Source of the DNA: Phocoena phocoena
Taxonomy: Eukaryota > Chordata > Mammalia > Artiodactyla > Phocoenidae
Length of the DNA stretch: 64,000 nt
Assembly: GCF_963924675.1 (NCBI RefSeq)
Contig: NC_089220.1
Span: 50,168,639-50,232,638, forward strand
Direction of reading: 5' to 3'
Numbering within the stretch: the first letter of the stretch is position 1; each line of letters begins with the position of its first letter. Both the position numbers and the translations under genes were made by a program. Positions 48,939 to 54,989 of this stretch are shown piece by piece. The notes beneath the pieces are model-generated. The model made no database searches. It saw only the letters and a program-made list of their open reading frames with translations, and was not told the origin of the DNA.

Positions 48939-51900
48939 AGAAATATTACTCAGCCATAAAAAGGAATGAAATTTTGCCATTTGTGATAGCATGGATGGAC
49001 TCAGAGGATATTATGCTAAGTGAAATAAATCAGAGAAAAACAAATACTGCATGTTTTCACTTATGTGTACAATGTAAAAATCAAAACAAAGAACAAACAT
49101 GAAAAAACAGATACAGAGAACGAACTAGTGGTTGCTAGAGGGGAAGGGTGGCAGATGGGTGAAATAGTGAAGGGATGAAGAGGTACAAACCAACAGTTAT
49201 AAAATTTAAAAACTAAATAATAAAAGATAAACTTGGATTCATATCTCATACCATTCACAGGTTTTTACTGGTTCTTTTTTTTTGGCTATGCCACACGGCT
49301 TGCAGGATCTTAGTTCCCCGACCAGGGATCAAACCCATGCCCTCAGCAGTGAAAGTGTGGAGTCCTAACCACTGGACCTCCAGGGAATCCCTCCCATGTT
49401 TTTAAAAATAACAAAAGTACTAGAGGAAAATATGTGAGAATTAGTTTATAATCTTGGAGTGGAAAAAACCTTTGCAATTGACTCAAAGTCAAGAAGCCAG
49501 AAAAGAAATTATTGATAAATTTACCTAAATAACAGATTTAAGAAGCTGTTTAATACATGCAAAACACACTTTATGCAAAGTCAAAAGATAAATGACAACC
49601 TGGAAAAAATATTTTCATGTCACAGTCAAACACTAATCTCTTTATACATAAATAACTCCTAGAAGTCAAGATTATAAATGCCAACAATCAAATAAAAAAT
49701 AATTAGCAAAGGATTTATTTTTCAGTTCAGAGAAAAAGAAATAAAAATTGTCCTTAAATATATGAAAATTAAAATAAGACTGAGGCATCACATCTCACCT
49801 ATCAATTTGGCCAAAAACATCTAAGTTTGCCTGCAAATTCTTGGCAAGGCTGTGGACAAAGAGGCACTCCATTACTGACAACACAAAACAGCACAACTTT
49901 ATTGGAGAGAAAGCTGGCAAAATCCAATGTTATGGATTGAATTGTGTCCCCCACAAAATCCATATATAGAAGTCCTAATCCCCTGTATTTAGAATGTGAC
50001 ATTATTGGCTACTCAAAGCAGAGTACTAATGGTTATCAATTTGTAGGGTCAGAGAAAGCAACAACAGCATAATCATAGTTGGTTTCTATTTAAATCTGAT
50101 TAATCCACAATTCAAAGGTTTAAGATTTTCCTTTCTAAATTCTCATATTCTAGAGAGTATTTTGATCTATGTACCTTTTCATGACCAGGATAATCTTATT
50201 CCTTACCCTGTGGAATTCTGATATGCTTTTTGAGAATTATAAAATATTTTGTCAAATTTTAATGTCTGCCTTTTGTATTCAAAATATAAATGTGTATTAT
50301 TTAAACTGATTGTTTTTTAAAACTTAACACCCTCCATCTTAATTATTATAAGTGCCCCCTGCAGTTTAAAGAGATTTTTTAAAATAAACTGAATATTGAA
50401 TAAAGCAGAGTAGGAATTACTGCAATTAAGAAGGCAAAACAGTTATATTTTCTAGAAATAAAAACATAAAAATAGTAAAAGAAGAATGTGACCTTATTTA
50501 GAGACAGGGTCCTTATAGAGGCAATCAAGTTAAAATGAAGTCATGAGGGTAGGTCCTAATCCAATATGACTGGTATTCTTACAAAAAGGGAAAATTTGGA
50601 GACAGACAAGCACACAGAGAGAATGCTATGTGACTATGAAGGCAGAGATCAGAGTGTTGCTTCAACACACCAAAGGTTGCCAACAAATCACCAGAAGCTG
50701 GGGACAGGCATAAAACAGATTCTTTCTCAAAACCAAGAGAATGAACCAACCCTGCTGACACCTTGATCTCAGACTTCTAGCCTCCAGAACTATGAGACAA
50801 TACATTTCTGTTGTTTAAATTATTCAGTTTATAGAAATCTGTTACAGCAACCCTAGCAAAATAAACATTTATCACAATTACAAATGTACTACCCTTTGAC
50901 CAGAAATCAAATTCTGGAATTTTATCCAACAAATAGATCTGCAATCATATGTATATATACACAAAGATATTCATTTAATCTAAGTGTTGTGCCATCTATA
51001 TGGGAAAGGTTAAATAAACTTGGTATATCCACACAGGAGAATACTATGCAGCTGTAAAAACAAAAACAAAATCAAGCTTTCTAACTAGAGATACAGAAAG
51101 ATGAAAGTTCCCCATGGTATACTGTTGACTAAAAGAAGTCCAGTGGTTAAGACACCGCGCTTCCAATGCAGGGGGTGCGGGTTAGATCCCTGGTCGGGGA
51201 ACTACAATTCCCATATGCCGTGTGGCATGGCCCCCTCAAAAAAAAAAAAGGGGAGGCAGCAGGGTGCAGAATACTGTATGGAGTACACCGATATTTGTAT
51301 AAGGAGGAGGAAGAGAAGAGCACGTACCTATGTATTTGCTTCTATCTGCATAAAGTCACAGGGATCGCAGTTGTTCCCAAACTTGCCTGCACTTGGAATC
51401 ACCTGAGGAGTTTAAAAAAATCATACCCCCAGTGATCGCAATTTGATTAGTTCTGGGGTATCACCTGGGCTTCAGAGCTTTTAAAAGATCCCCAGATTAT
51501 TTCTATGGCAGACAAGTTTGAGAACCACTGCTATAAAAATACAAAAGATATTAATAAAAGTAGCTAATTGTGCATGTGGAGGGTGGGAACAGGATGGATG
51601 GGGACAGGAGTGGGAGCCAGACTTTTCATTGTATCCTTTTTAATATGGTTTTGATTTTTGAACCATGTAACTGTATTAACGATTCAGAAAATTTTAAAAG
51701 TAACGAATTTTTAAAACGTAAATAGCTGCTTCCACTATGTTTACTCTTATGACCTGGCTCTTATCCAGGGTTCAAAACTGCCTTTAACATCAGTGTCAAA
51801 ACAAGTTTGTAACTATCTTGAAAAAATTTTCAGACTTTCAAGTTTTCTCTATTTTGGTCACAAGCTGTAATCCTTACTTGAGTGCAGTTAATGAGATGGT

Positions 51901-53143
51901 CTTGCTGCATTACCTGTCTTTATATACCCAGCAGGAAAGTTTATCACGTGGTGTGGGTGGTTGACCTTCAAAGTTGGTGATTTTTTCCCAAACATAGGTT
52001 CCATCTCTTGTTCGCAAATTAACAAAATAAAGCTTTTAAAAGAGGAGAACACCATTAGCAGACAGGACATTGGAAAATTAAACATATGTCACAGGGATAT
52101 GTGATCCAAAATTAATAATATCACTTTTTGACTTTTAAAAGGTAAAAATTTGAATTGTAGAGTTAATGAAAATGGGACTATGTTTTAGAAGCAAAAATGA
52201 TAATATGAAAAATACTGAAATGGATCTTTTCCCATCATGCTCTTGCCCTATGAATATCAACTAAGTACGTAGTTAATTCTGAAGCAGAAAGACATGGCAG
52301 AAGAGAGGAGCATGATGCTGCATTTTCACCCTATCTTTAAAACCTTATCATCATAAGCTCAAGCTTTTCTACATATGTCTTCTTTGTAAAATACATTCGT
52401 AAACTTGTGAGATGAAGTGACACATTAAACATTACATTTTTCTGCGCTCCTGAATTGAAAAAAGAAATTACTCGATTGCTGTATCCTTTGTCATCATATC
52501 CTCCAAAAACGTATAGCTTTCCATTAAGGCAAGCACCGCAACTTCCTGACATGGAGGTAGGGAGTTCTCCTTCCATGAGGTGCATCGTCCTGCAGCAAGA
52601 ATAACGTGGAATTCCATAACTTTCCAGAAAAGCAAATTAAAATTCTCTTTGAATTCCATGAGTACTTTTTCAATGAAAACTGTCACTGACAATTACAATT
52701 AAGATGTAGTGGTAGCCAATACTGTAAAAACTGTAATAAGATCCATGGTAAAGATTTTTCAACCTACTGGGGAAAAAAAAGTTACAAAATCTTCACATGT
52801 CATCAGAATTGGGAATTAGTTAGTTAGAAGAACAAAGCAAAGTCTTCAGAAACAGCCTTAGTCTTGAGAGGAATAGTAGAGGACAAAGAATGGAGAGAGG
52901 AAGCAAGTTGGGGAAAGAAACAGCCAGAGAGAATAAAGCATTGAAAGAAAAGGAAAGGGAGACAATATAATGTTGCAGCATGTTCTAAGTATGGTCTCAG
53001 ACTCCCTGTGGGCTATGACAGCAGTTATAACAGATATTAAGACTGGACATTCTGCAATTTAAAGTTACTTACCACAACCCACTATCAATCTCATAGGTCC
53101 AAATCTCATCATTAGGCAAATATACTTCATTGTCTTCAATAGA
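21203..53143 (-). CDS. KLHDC1: KLHDC1, Kelch domain-containing protein 1 (coding exons 2-13; exon 1 outside window)
   Basis: Joined exons (minus strand, 5' to 3'): 53143-53073, 52589-52472, 52032-51914, 42871-42793, 41153-41070, 37235-37152, 36678-36620, 33727-33615, 31879-31807, 27209-27125, 25458-25406, 21389-21203. They total 1125 nt (374 codons and a stop) with every junction GT-AG and in frame. Human KLHDC1 has 406 residues, which leaves 32 for the missing first exon. Kelch motifs FGGYDD, FGGYGC, FGGRV, FGGLS and FGGSK are visible. The degron-pocket equivalents are present (GGR and QTR in exons 7/8, HRSWH in exon 9). KLHDC1 is reported as a receptor for C-terminal glycine degrons, including truncated selenoprotein S, working with CUL5. 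The exon pattern matches that of its tandem paralog KLHDC2. No disabling mutation was seen. Confidence 0.97.
21660..24390 (+). mobile_element. Long L2 LINE copy in KLHDC1 intron 12
   Basis: About 2.7 kb of pyrimidine-rich plus strand. The 3' half follows the L2 order I recall: GCCCCAAACCAAGTTCATC, CTAAATATCTCTACATCCC, ATCTTATTCCTCTGCTCC, AAAGACTTCCCTAACC. The 5' half (21660-23440) has the same composition and is probably L2 ORF2, less certainly. All frames are broken. Confidence 0.65.
24076..24109. repeat. Perfect 34-bp palindrome with AT-rich centre
   Basis: Arms TGTTAGTGCAAGATATA and TATATCTTGCACTAACA pair at all 17 positions with no spacer. It is embedded in the L2 copy, just after a short (TA)n run. 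Confidence 0.95.
24478..24645 (+). mobile_element. MER5A-like hAT-Charlie fragment
   Basis: Diverged but ordered match: TTTCTAAACTTTG ... CAAATCACAATCTGTGGGGC ... CCATGAGATTCTGATG ... AGTTTGGAAACCAC. Confidence 0.6.
24650..25400. other. KLHDC1 intron 12, unassigned
   Basis: Includes a CT-rich run (24780-24830) and AT-rich sequence. No exon or clear repeat is recognised. Confidence 0.4.
25406..25458 (-). CDS. KLHDC1: KLHDC1 coding exon 12
   Basis: 53 nt encoding [17 protein letters not shown] and two bases of Arg. The acceptor is ATTAG and the donor AG|GTAAG. Confidence 0.96.
25459..27124. other. KLHDC1 intron 11
   Basis: Contains the CA microsatellite at 25584-25624. A region near 25765-25920 (CAGTGGTTTCAAAATGAG) may be a degraded hAT fragment. 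The rest is unassigned. Confidence 0.4.
25584..25624. repeat. (CA)n microsatellite
   Basis: About 20 uninterrupted CA units in KLHDC1 intron 11. Confidence 0.97.
27125..27209 (-). CDS. KLHDC1: KLHDC1 coding exon 11
   Basis: 85 nt completing Arg and encoding [20 protein letters not shown]...SLDT. The acceptor is TCATAG and the donor ACA|GTAAG, phase 0. Confidence 0.97.
27210..28768. other. KLHDC1 intron 10, 3' part
   Basis: AT-rich, with a pyrimidine-rich patch at 27540-27740 that may be old LINE sequence and a MIR-like end near 28450-28490 (CAGTAGGTGCTCAAAAAC). No exon was seen. Confidence 0.4.
28769..28880 (-). mobile_element. CHR-1-like SINE, reverse
   Basis: A shorter, diverged SINE with a poly(T) edge, GGCCGCACTGTGCAGC, and the tRNA-like end CCAATGGTTAAGACTCC on the minus strand. 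A second SINE abuts it. Confidence 0.75.
28890..29100 (-). mobile_element. CHR-type SINE (short form), reverse, with target-site duplication
   Basis: Reverse short form with a TTTC-repeat/poly(T) edge. The direct repeat CCCACTTTTCTT at 28878-28889 and 29101-29112 is perfect. It inserted at the edge of an older SINE. Confidence 0.92.
29735..29968 (+). mobile_element. MER20-like hAT-Charlie element
   Basis: Matches in order: GGTTCTCAACCAGGGATGAT, CATTTGACAATATCTGGAG, GTCACAATTCCAG, AATGTCAATAGTACC, AAGTTAAGAAAC. It is near full length, in KLHDC1 intron 10. Confidence 0.8.
30334..30555. repeat. 111-bp tandem duplication, two copies
   Basis: The block starting CTAAACATTCTAATAAAGC at 30334 recurs at 30445 with an exact 111-bp offset. 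I count two mismatches (catatg/catacg and atctct/atcgct). It lies in KLHDC1 intron 10. Confidence 0.95.
30640..30805 (+). repeat. MIR element
   Basis: Ordered MIR match: GAGCTCATCTAGTCCGACTC, then AAGAAATTGATGCTCAG, then AAGTGACTTTCCCAAAGCC, then GAACACTGGGCTCC. Confidence 0.75.
30806..31806. other. KLHDC1 intron 10, 5' part
   Basis: Very AT-rich with ATATAT runs. Nothing recognised apart from composition. Confidence 0.4.
31807..31879 (-). CDS. KLHDC1: KLHDC1 coding exon 10
   Basis: 73 nt encoding [20 protein letters not shown]... and two bases of Arg. The acceptor is TTGCAG and the donor AG|GTAAGT. Confidence 0.97.
31880..32545. repeat. Probable old LINE-derived sequence
   Basis: Stretches such as CATAACCCAGATTCAACAAC and TTTTATTGAGATATATTTGACATAC resemble L1M 3' regions. 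The match is diverged and the class uncertain. Confidence 0.4.
32555..32764 (-). mobile_element. CHR-type SINE (short form), reverse, with target-site duplication
   Basis: Reverse short form. The direct repeat ATGTTAGTT at 32546-32554 and 32766-32774 flanks it. It lies in KLHDC1 intron 9. Confidence 0.91.
32765..33614. other. KLHDC1 intron 9, 3' part relative to the window start
   Basis: Contains an L2/MIR-type end near 32930 (GATGCTCAATAAATTTTTGTTG). The rest is unassigned AT-rich intron. Confidence 0.4.
33615..33727 (-). CDS. KLHDC1: KLHDC1 coding exon 9
   Basis: 113 nt encoding [19 protein letters not shown]...NIPL plus one base of Ser. The HRSWH serine corresponds to KLHDC2 Ser269. The acceptor is CCACAG and the donor A|GTAAGT. 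Confidence 0.97.
34012..34565 (+). mobile_element. Solo LTR, probably ERV1 class
   Basis: A 554-bp GC-rich block starting TG and ending CA, flanked by CTAT and CTGT (3 of 4 bases match). It contains a TATA-like CTATAAGA (about 34396) and an AATAAA (about 34479) in LTR order, then the typical 'CACCCAAAACTCTGTCTCC' 3' end. No internal retroviral sequence is attached. It is antisense to KLHDC1, in intron 8. Confidence 0.72.
34858..34987 (+). mobile_element. CHR-1-like SINE
   Basis: Reads GGGACTTCTCTGG ... GTTTGATCCCTGGTCGGGG ... GTGGTGCAGCC with an (AAAAC)n tail. The short direct repeat TAAGCACA flanks it. Confidence 0.8.
35230..36330 (-). mobile_element. Old L1 fragment, reverse
   Basis: The plus strand reads as reverse L1 3' region (TTGCTCATTCATGTTCTTTG, GCCTGTTTGTCTTTTTCTTA, TTTATAAAAGCTTTTTCCATG). 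It is diverged and lies in KLHDC1 intron 8. Confidence 0.6.
36558..36583. repeat. (CA)n microsatellite, short
   Basis: About 12 CA units just downstream of KLHDC1 exon 8, 37 bp from its donor. Confidence 0.9.
36620..36678 (-). CDS. KLHDC1: KLHDC1 coding exon 8
   Basis: A 59-nt micro-exon encoding [19 protein letters not shown] and two bases of Arg. The QTR arginine is equivalent to KLHDC2 Arg241. The acceptor is TTTTAG and the donor AG|GTAAGT. Confidence 0.97.
36679..37151. other. KLHDC1 intron 7
   Basis: The shortest KLHDC1 intron apart from introns 2 and 3. AT-rich, no repeat recognised. Confidence 0.5.
37152..37235 (-). CDS. KLHDC1: KLHDC1 coding exon 7
   Basis: 84 nt encoding [17 protein letters not shown]...FGGRVL, with the arginine equivalent to KLHDC2 Arg236. 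The acceptor is TTGCAG and the donor TTG|GTTAGT. It is CpG-richer than its intronic surroundings. Confidence 0.97.
37454..37697 (-). mobile_element. CHR-related SINE, reverse, with target-site duplication
   Basis: A diverged reverse SINE (GGCTGTGTTGGGTC...GGACCACCAGGAAAGTCCC). Near-identical repeats TGATTTTTACTTTT (37440-37453) and TGATCTTTACTTTT (37698-37711) flank it. Confidence 0.85.
37765..38078 (+). mobile_element. CHR-type SINE (long form) with target-site duplication
   Basis: Long form flanked by the perfect direct repeat ATTTCACATA at 37755-37764 and 38079-38088. Confidence 0.93.
38116..38320 (+). mobile_element. CHR-type SINE (short form)
   Basis: Short form whose A-tail runs into an (AT)n tract at 38321-38343. 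It lies 38 bp after the preceding SINE's duplication. Confidence 0.9.
38404..38462. repeat. CT/CA-rich simple repeat
   Basis: A run of CTCTCT then CACACA with interruptions, following the (AT)n tract. Confidence 0.85.
38465..40240. other. KLHDC1 intron 6, unassigned
   Basis: About 1.8 kb of AT-rich intron with no exon, RNA gene or recognisable repeat. Confidence 0.4.
40240..40680 (-). repeat. Unclassified repeat-like block with a 129-codon open frame
   Basis: GC-richer than its surroundings. The minus strand has a long open frame (40265-40654) rich in Cys, Leu and Trp, with no recognisable domain. Composition and isolation suggest an old interspersed repeat, but I cannot name the family. 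Confidence 0.35.
41070..41153 (-). CDS. KLHDC1: KLHDC1 coding exon 6
   Basis: 84 nt encoding [16 protein letters not shown]...PEIK, in phase 0 on both sides. The GW tryptophan corresponds to KLHDC2 Trp191. The acceptor is TTTTAG and the donor AAA|GTAAGT. Confidence 0.97.
41335..41420 (+). mobile_element. MER5-like hAT fragment
   Basis: The sequence 'GGCTCACAAAGTGTGGTCCCTAAG...CATCACCCGGCAACTT' fits the 5' end of MER5-type elements. It is partial and diverged. Confidence 0.5.
41421..42792. other. KLHDC1 intron 5
   Basis: AT-rich, no clear repeat or exon. A 95-codon plus-strand frame at 41574-41861 has no recognisable features. Confidence 0.4.
42793..42871 (-). CDS. KLHDC1: KLHDC1 coding exon 5
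   Basis: 79 nt encoding [16 protein letters not shown]...HDASW. The acceptor is TTTCAG and the donor TGG|GTAAGA. About 9 kb of repeat-filled intron separates it from exon 4. Confidence 0.97.
42980..45793 (+). mobile_element. Old L1M copy (5' region through 3' end)
   Basis: The plus strand passes from a GC-richer L1M 5'-type region (43000-43760), through ORF1-like sequence (AAAAGATCCGTGAACTTGAAG), to ORF2 (GGAACTAGAAAGAGAAGC; GTTGGGTCTTTGAAAATATC) and a 3' section (CAAAGGACTAGAATAGATAT). Internal deletions and many stops are present. It lies in KLHDC1 intron 4. Confidence 0.75.
44982..45030 (+). mobile_element. 5'-truncated CHR SINE fragment
   Basis: Only the 3' body (CAACTAGAGAAAGCCCGCACG...CAGCCAAAAATAA) of a long-form SINE is present, inside the L1M. 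Confidence 0.85.
45794..46134 (+). mobile_element. CHR-type SINE (long form)
   Basis: Long form between two parts of an L1 3' end. Direct repeat AATGTTGA on both sides. Confidence 0.91.
46170..49260 (+). mobile_element. L1 ORF2 to 3' end, less decayed copy
   Basis: About 3 kb readable as L1 ORF2: CAAGTGGGATTTATCCCAGG, then TTTGCAGATGACATGATTG (the FADDM reverse-transcriptase motif), then GAACACATACAGATGTCCAA and GATGGATGGACTCAGAGG-type 3' sequence. Frameshifts and stops break it into fragments of 60-130 codons. A (CA)n run sits within it. Confidence 0.85.
48895..48935. repeat. (CA)n microsatellite inside L1
   Basis: About 20 CA units followed by GAGAGA, in the L1 near its 3' end. Confidence 0.95.
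49274..49394 (-). mobile_element. CHR-1-like SINE, reverse
   Basis: Reads GGCTATGCCACACGGC ... TAGTTCCCCGACCAGGGATC ... CTAACCACTGGACC with a poly(T) edge. It follows directly on the L1 tail. Confidence 0.8.
49395..49924. repeat. L1-like remnant
   Basis: Sequence such as AAAGGATTTATTTTTCAGTTC and GGCAAGGCTGTGGACAAAGAGG resembles a decayed L1 3' region. Low certainty. Confidence 0.4.
49925..50872 (+). mobile_element. MLT1-like MaLR LTR, split by an insertion
   Basis: Left part (49925-50000: ATTGAATTGTGTCCCCCAC) and right part (50483-50872: CCAATATGACTGGTATTC; CCTCCAGAACTATGAGAC) join into one LTR once 50001-50482 is set aside. The junction motif GAATGTGACCTTATTT is continuous in related LTRs. 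Confidence 0.8.
50001..50482 (+). mobile_element. Retrocopy-like insertion with 10-bp target-site duplication
   Basis: 482 bp of sequence unlike the flanking LTR, bounded by AGAATGTGAC at 49991-50000 and 50483-50492. Near its 3' end are AATAAA (50457-50462) and an A-rich tail, as expected of L1-mediated retrotransposition. No open frame or known repeat is recognised; it may be a 5'-truncated copy of an mRNA 3' UTR. Confidence 0.65.
51137..51250 (+). mobile_element. CHR-1-like SINE, 5' truncated
   Basis: Starts AAGTCCAGTGGTTAAGAC and passes TAGATCCCTGGTCGGGG to a poly(A) tail. Confidence 0.75.
51370..51537 (+). mobile_element. MER5A-like hAT-Charlie element
   Basis: Ordered match: TTCCCAAACTTGCCTGCAC, GGAATCACCTGAGGAG, GATTAGTTCTGGGGT, TTTGAGAACCACTG at the end. 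Confidence 0.75.
51914..52032 (-). CDS. KLHDC1: KLHDC1 coding exon 4
   Basis: 119 nt encoding [18 protein letters not shown]...WVYKD and two bases of Arg. The acceptor is unusual: the pyrimidine tract is followed by TTTTAAAAG. The donor is AG|GTAATG. Confidence 0.96.
52033..52471. other. KLHDC1 intron 3
   Basis: A short intron with no recognised repeat. Confidence 0.5.
52472..52589 (-). CDS. KLHDC1: KLHDC1 coding exon 3
   Basis: 118 nt completing the split Trp and encoding [20 protein letters not shown]...GYSNR, including the VFGGY Kelch motif. The acceptor is CTGCAG and the donor CGA|GTAATT. Confidence 0.97.
52590..53072. other. KLHDC1 intron 2
   Basis: A short intron, purine-rich on the plus strand around 52870-52970. 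No repeat or exon recognised. Confidence 0.5.
53073..53143 (-). CDS. KLHDC1: KLHDC1 coding exon 2
   Basis: 71 nt encoding [20 protein letters not shown]... and two bases of a Trp codon. The acceptor is TTTTAG and the donor TG|GTAAGT. Assuming a 32-residue exon 1, it covers residues 33-55. Confidence 0.96.
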
Positions 53144-53311
53144 CTAAAAACACAGAATACATAAAATTATGTTTATTAGTTACAAAGTAACAACTAAATA
53201 GTTCCTCAGGATGGGAAAACTGCAATGGAAATAGTACAAAACACAAAACCATAAACAGCCTCAAAGATGACTTTTTCAACAGAAATAAAGATAGATCAAA
53301 AGAGAAGGGGA

Positions 53312-53508
53312 GGGGCTTCCCTGGTGGCGCAGTGGTTGAGAGTCCGCCTGCCAATGCAGGGGACATGGGTTCGTGCCCTGGTCCGGGAAGATCCCACATG
53401 CCGCGGAGCGGCTGGGCCCGCGAGCCGTGGCCACTGAGCCTGCGCGTCCAGAGCCTGTGCTCCGCAACGGGAGAGGCCACAACAGTGAGAGGCCGGCGTA
53501 CCGCAAAA
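53312..53508 (+). mobile_element. CHR-type SINE (short form)
   Basis: Short form with an A-tail. Purine-rich near-repeats (AAAAGAGAAGGG-type) flank it. It lies in KLHDC1 intron 1, 170 bp upstream of exon 2. Confidence 0.91.
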
Positions 53509-54240
53509 AAAAGAGAGAGAAGGGCAGGAGAGACATTTTCTAAGAGAAAGTGGGCAAACAATAAGGGTTAGAATACAAAATAGCAAGTACGTGAGTCTCA
53601 AGAGAAGACTCAGGGTAGTTAAACCTTACAAGGAATTTCAAGTAAGAGAAAATAGCAAAATAATAACATTACAGCAGAATACTGAAGAATGTGAAACCAG
53701 GAAGAAAAGGAGTATCAAAAAAGGGCAATATACTTTGGGTGAAGGGAAGGAGTTAAGAAAGGAAACTTAAAGTATAATTAAGAGCACTGTATCACATACC
53801 TTGATTCACTAAACATATTTTTTGAGTGCCTACTATGTGCAAGCATAGTGTTAGATATTCATTAAATATAGAATCTAAGGATCAAGATAAATTTAGCTAG
53901 TCAAAATGACAACTCAGAATCTGAATAATCTCTAAAGAAGCTGATAACATAAACAGAATAGTACATTCTGATATTTATGATGAAAAGAAAAATTAGAATA
54001 ATAATTTTCTTTATGTTAAGTTTACAAACTTAGGGATTAAAACAAATCCTTACATAAATCTATCATGATTACTTAGAATCTATAAAATAACTCAAAAATA
54101 GCTAGTTGTAAAAGATGTCAGTTTAAGAATTTCTAAGACTATATGATGCATAAATTATTAATATGCTAAACAGAGTTAGCTAATTTCCTCATTGTTATGT
54201 TAGTTAAATTTTTAAAATAGTATCTTGGCTACCAGGTCTG
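53509..54240. other. KLHDC1 intron 1, unassigned
   Basis: AT-rich, with a MIR-like patch at about 53815-53860 (GAGTGCCTACTATGTGC). Confidence 0.4.
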
Positions 54241-54241
54241 T

Positions 54242-54325
54242 CTATGCCTCTGTCTGTCTCTCTCTCTCTCAAACACACTCTCTGTCTCACACGCACACTC
54301 TCTCTCTCACACACACACACACACA
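54242..54325. repeat. Compound CT/CA simple repeat
   Basis: TCTCTCTC and CACACA runs with interruptions. Confidence 0.88.
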
Positions 54326-54499
54326 GCAGAAAACCATTATATTAATTCCAAGGAAACTTCCACTCATGTCTGACTGAGGAAACCATATGACATGGCTAAG
54401 TAAATAACTGTTAAGAAAGGGAGATTATAATTGCTTGATTCTAAAGTTTAATGGCATCAGGCTCTAGTAGTCTCACGCATGTACCATTACAACAGAAAC

Positions 54500-54770
54500 A
54501 GTATGAAAATGGATTCTGTTACTATTCTGCTTAAGTCCCTTCAATGCTTCCCTGTTGCTCTCAGGATAGCCTAAAATCCTTATGATTCTGTGCTATATGG
54601 TACCTGCTATCCCTCCAAAGTTCTTCTTGCCTTTAGTCATTGTGCTCCAGCCTTCTTTCAGTTTCCTTCTTATTTTCTCAGCAATTTCACTCCTAAATTA
54701 TCCCTTCTCTTCTACATCAAGTTTCCTTCTCTACCAGATCACTCCTATCAATACCTAAACATGCCTTAGT
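54500..54770 (+). mobile_element. L2 fragment
   Basis: Ordered L2 match: TTCTGCTTAAGTCCCTTCAA, TGCTTCCCTGTTGCTCTCAG, CTAAAATCCTTATGATTC, TGTGCTCCAGCC. Confidence 0.72.
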
Positions 54771-54989
54771 ATAACTCATCTTTAAAAAAAAAACAAAACC
54801 CAACTCTCCCATAACTCTTTCTCTTATTTCTCTGCTCCCTTCACAACAAAATTTCCATACTGAGTTAACTATAGTAGAAGTCTCCATTGCTTCACCTCTC
54901 ATTAGTTCATCAGTCCAGACTAATCAATCCAGACTCATTCCACTAAAACTGCTTTTGTCAAGGTCACCCTAAAAAAAGAGAACTAGTGA

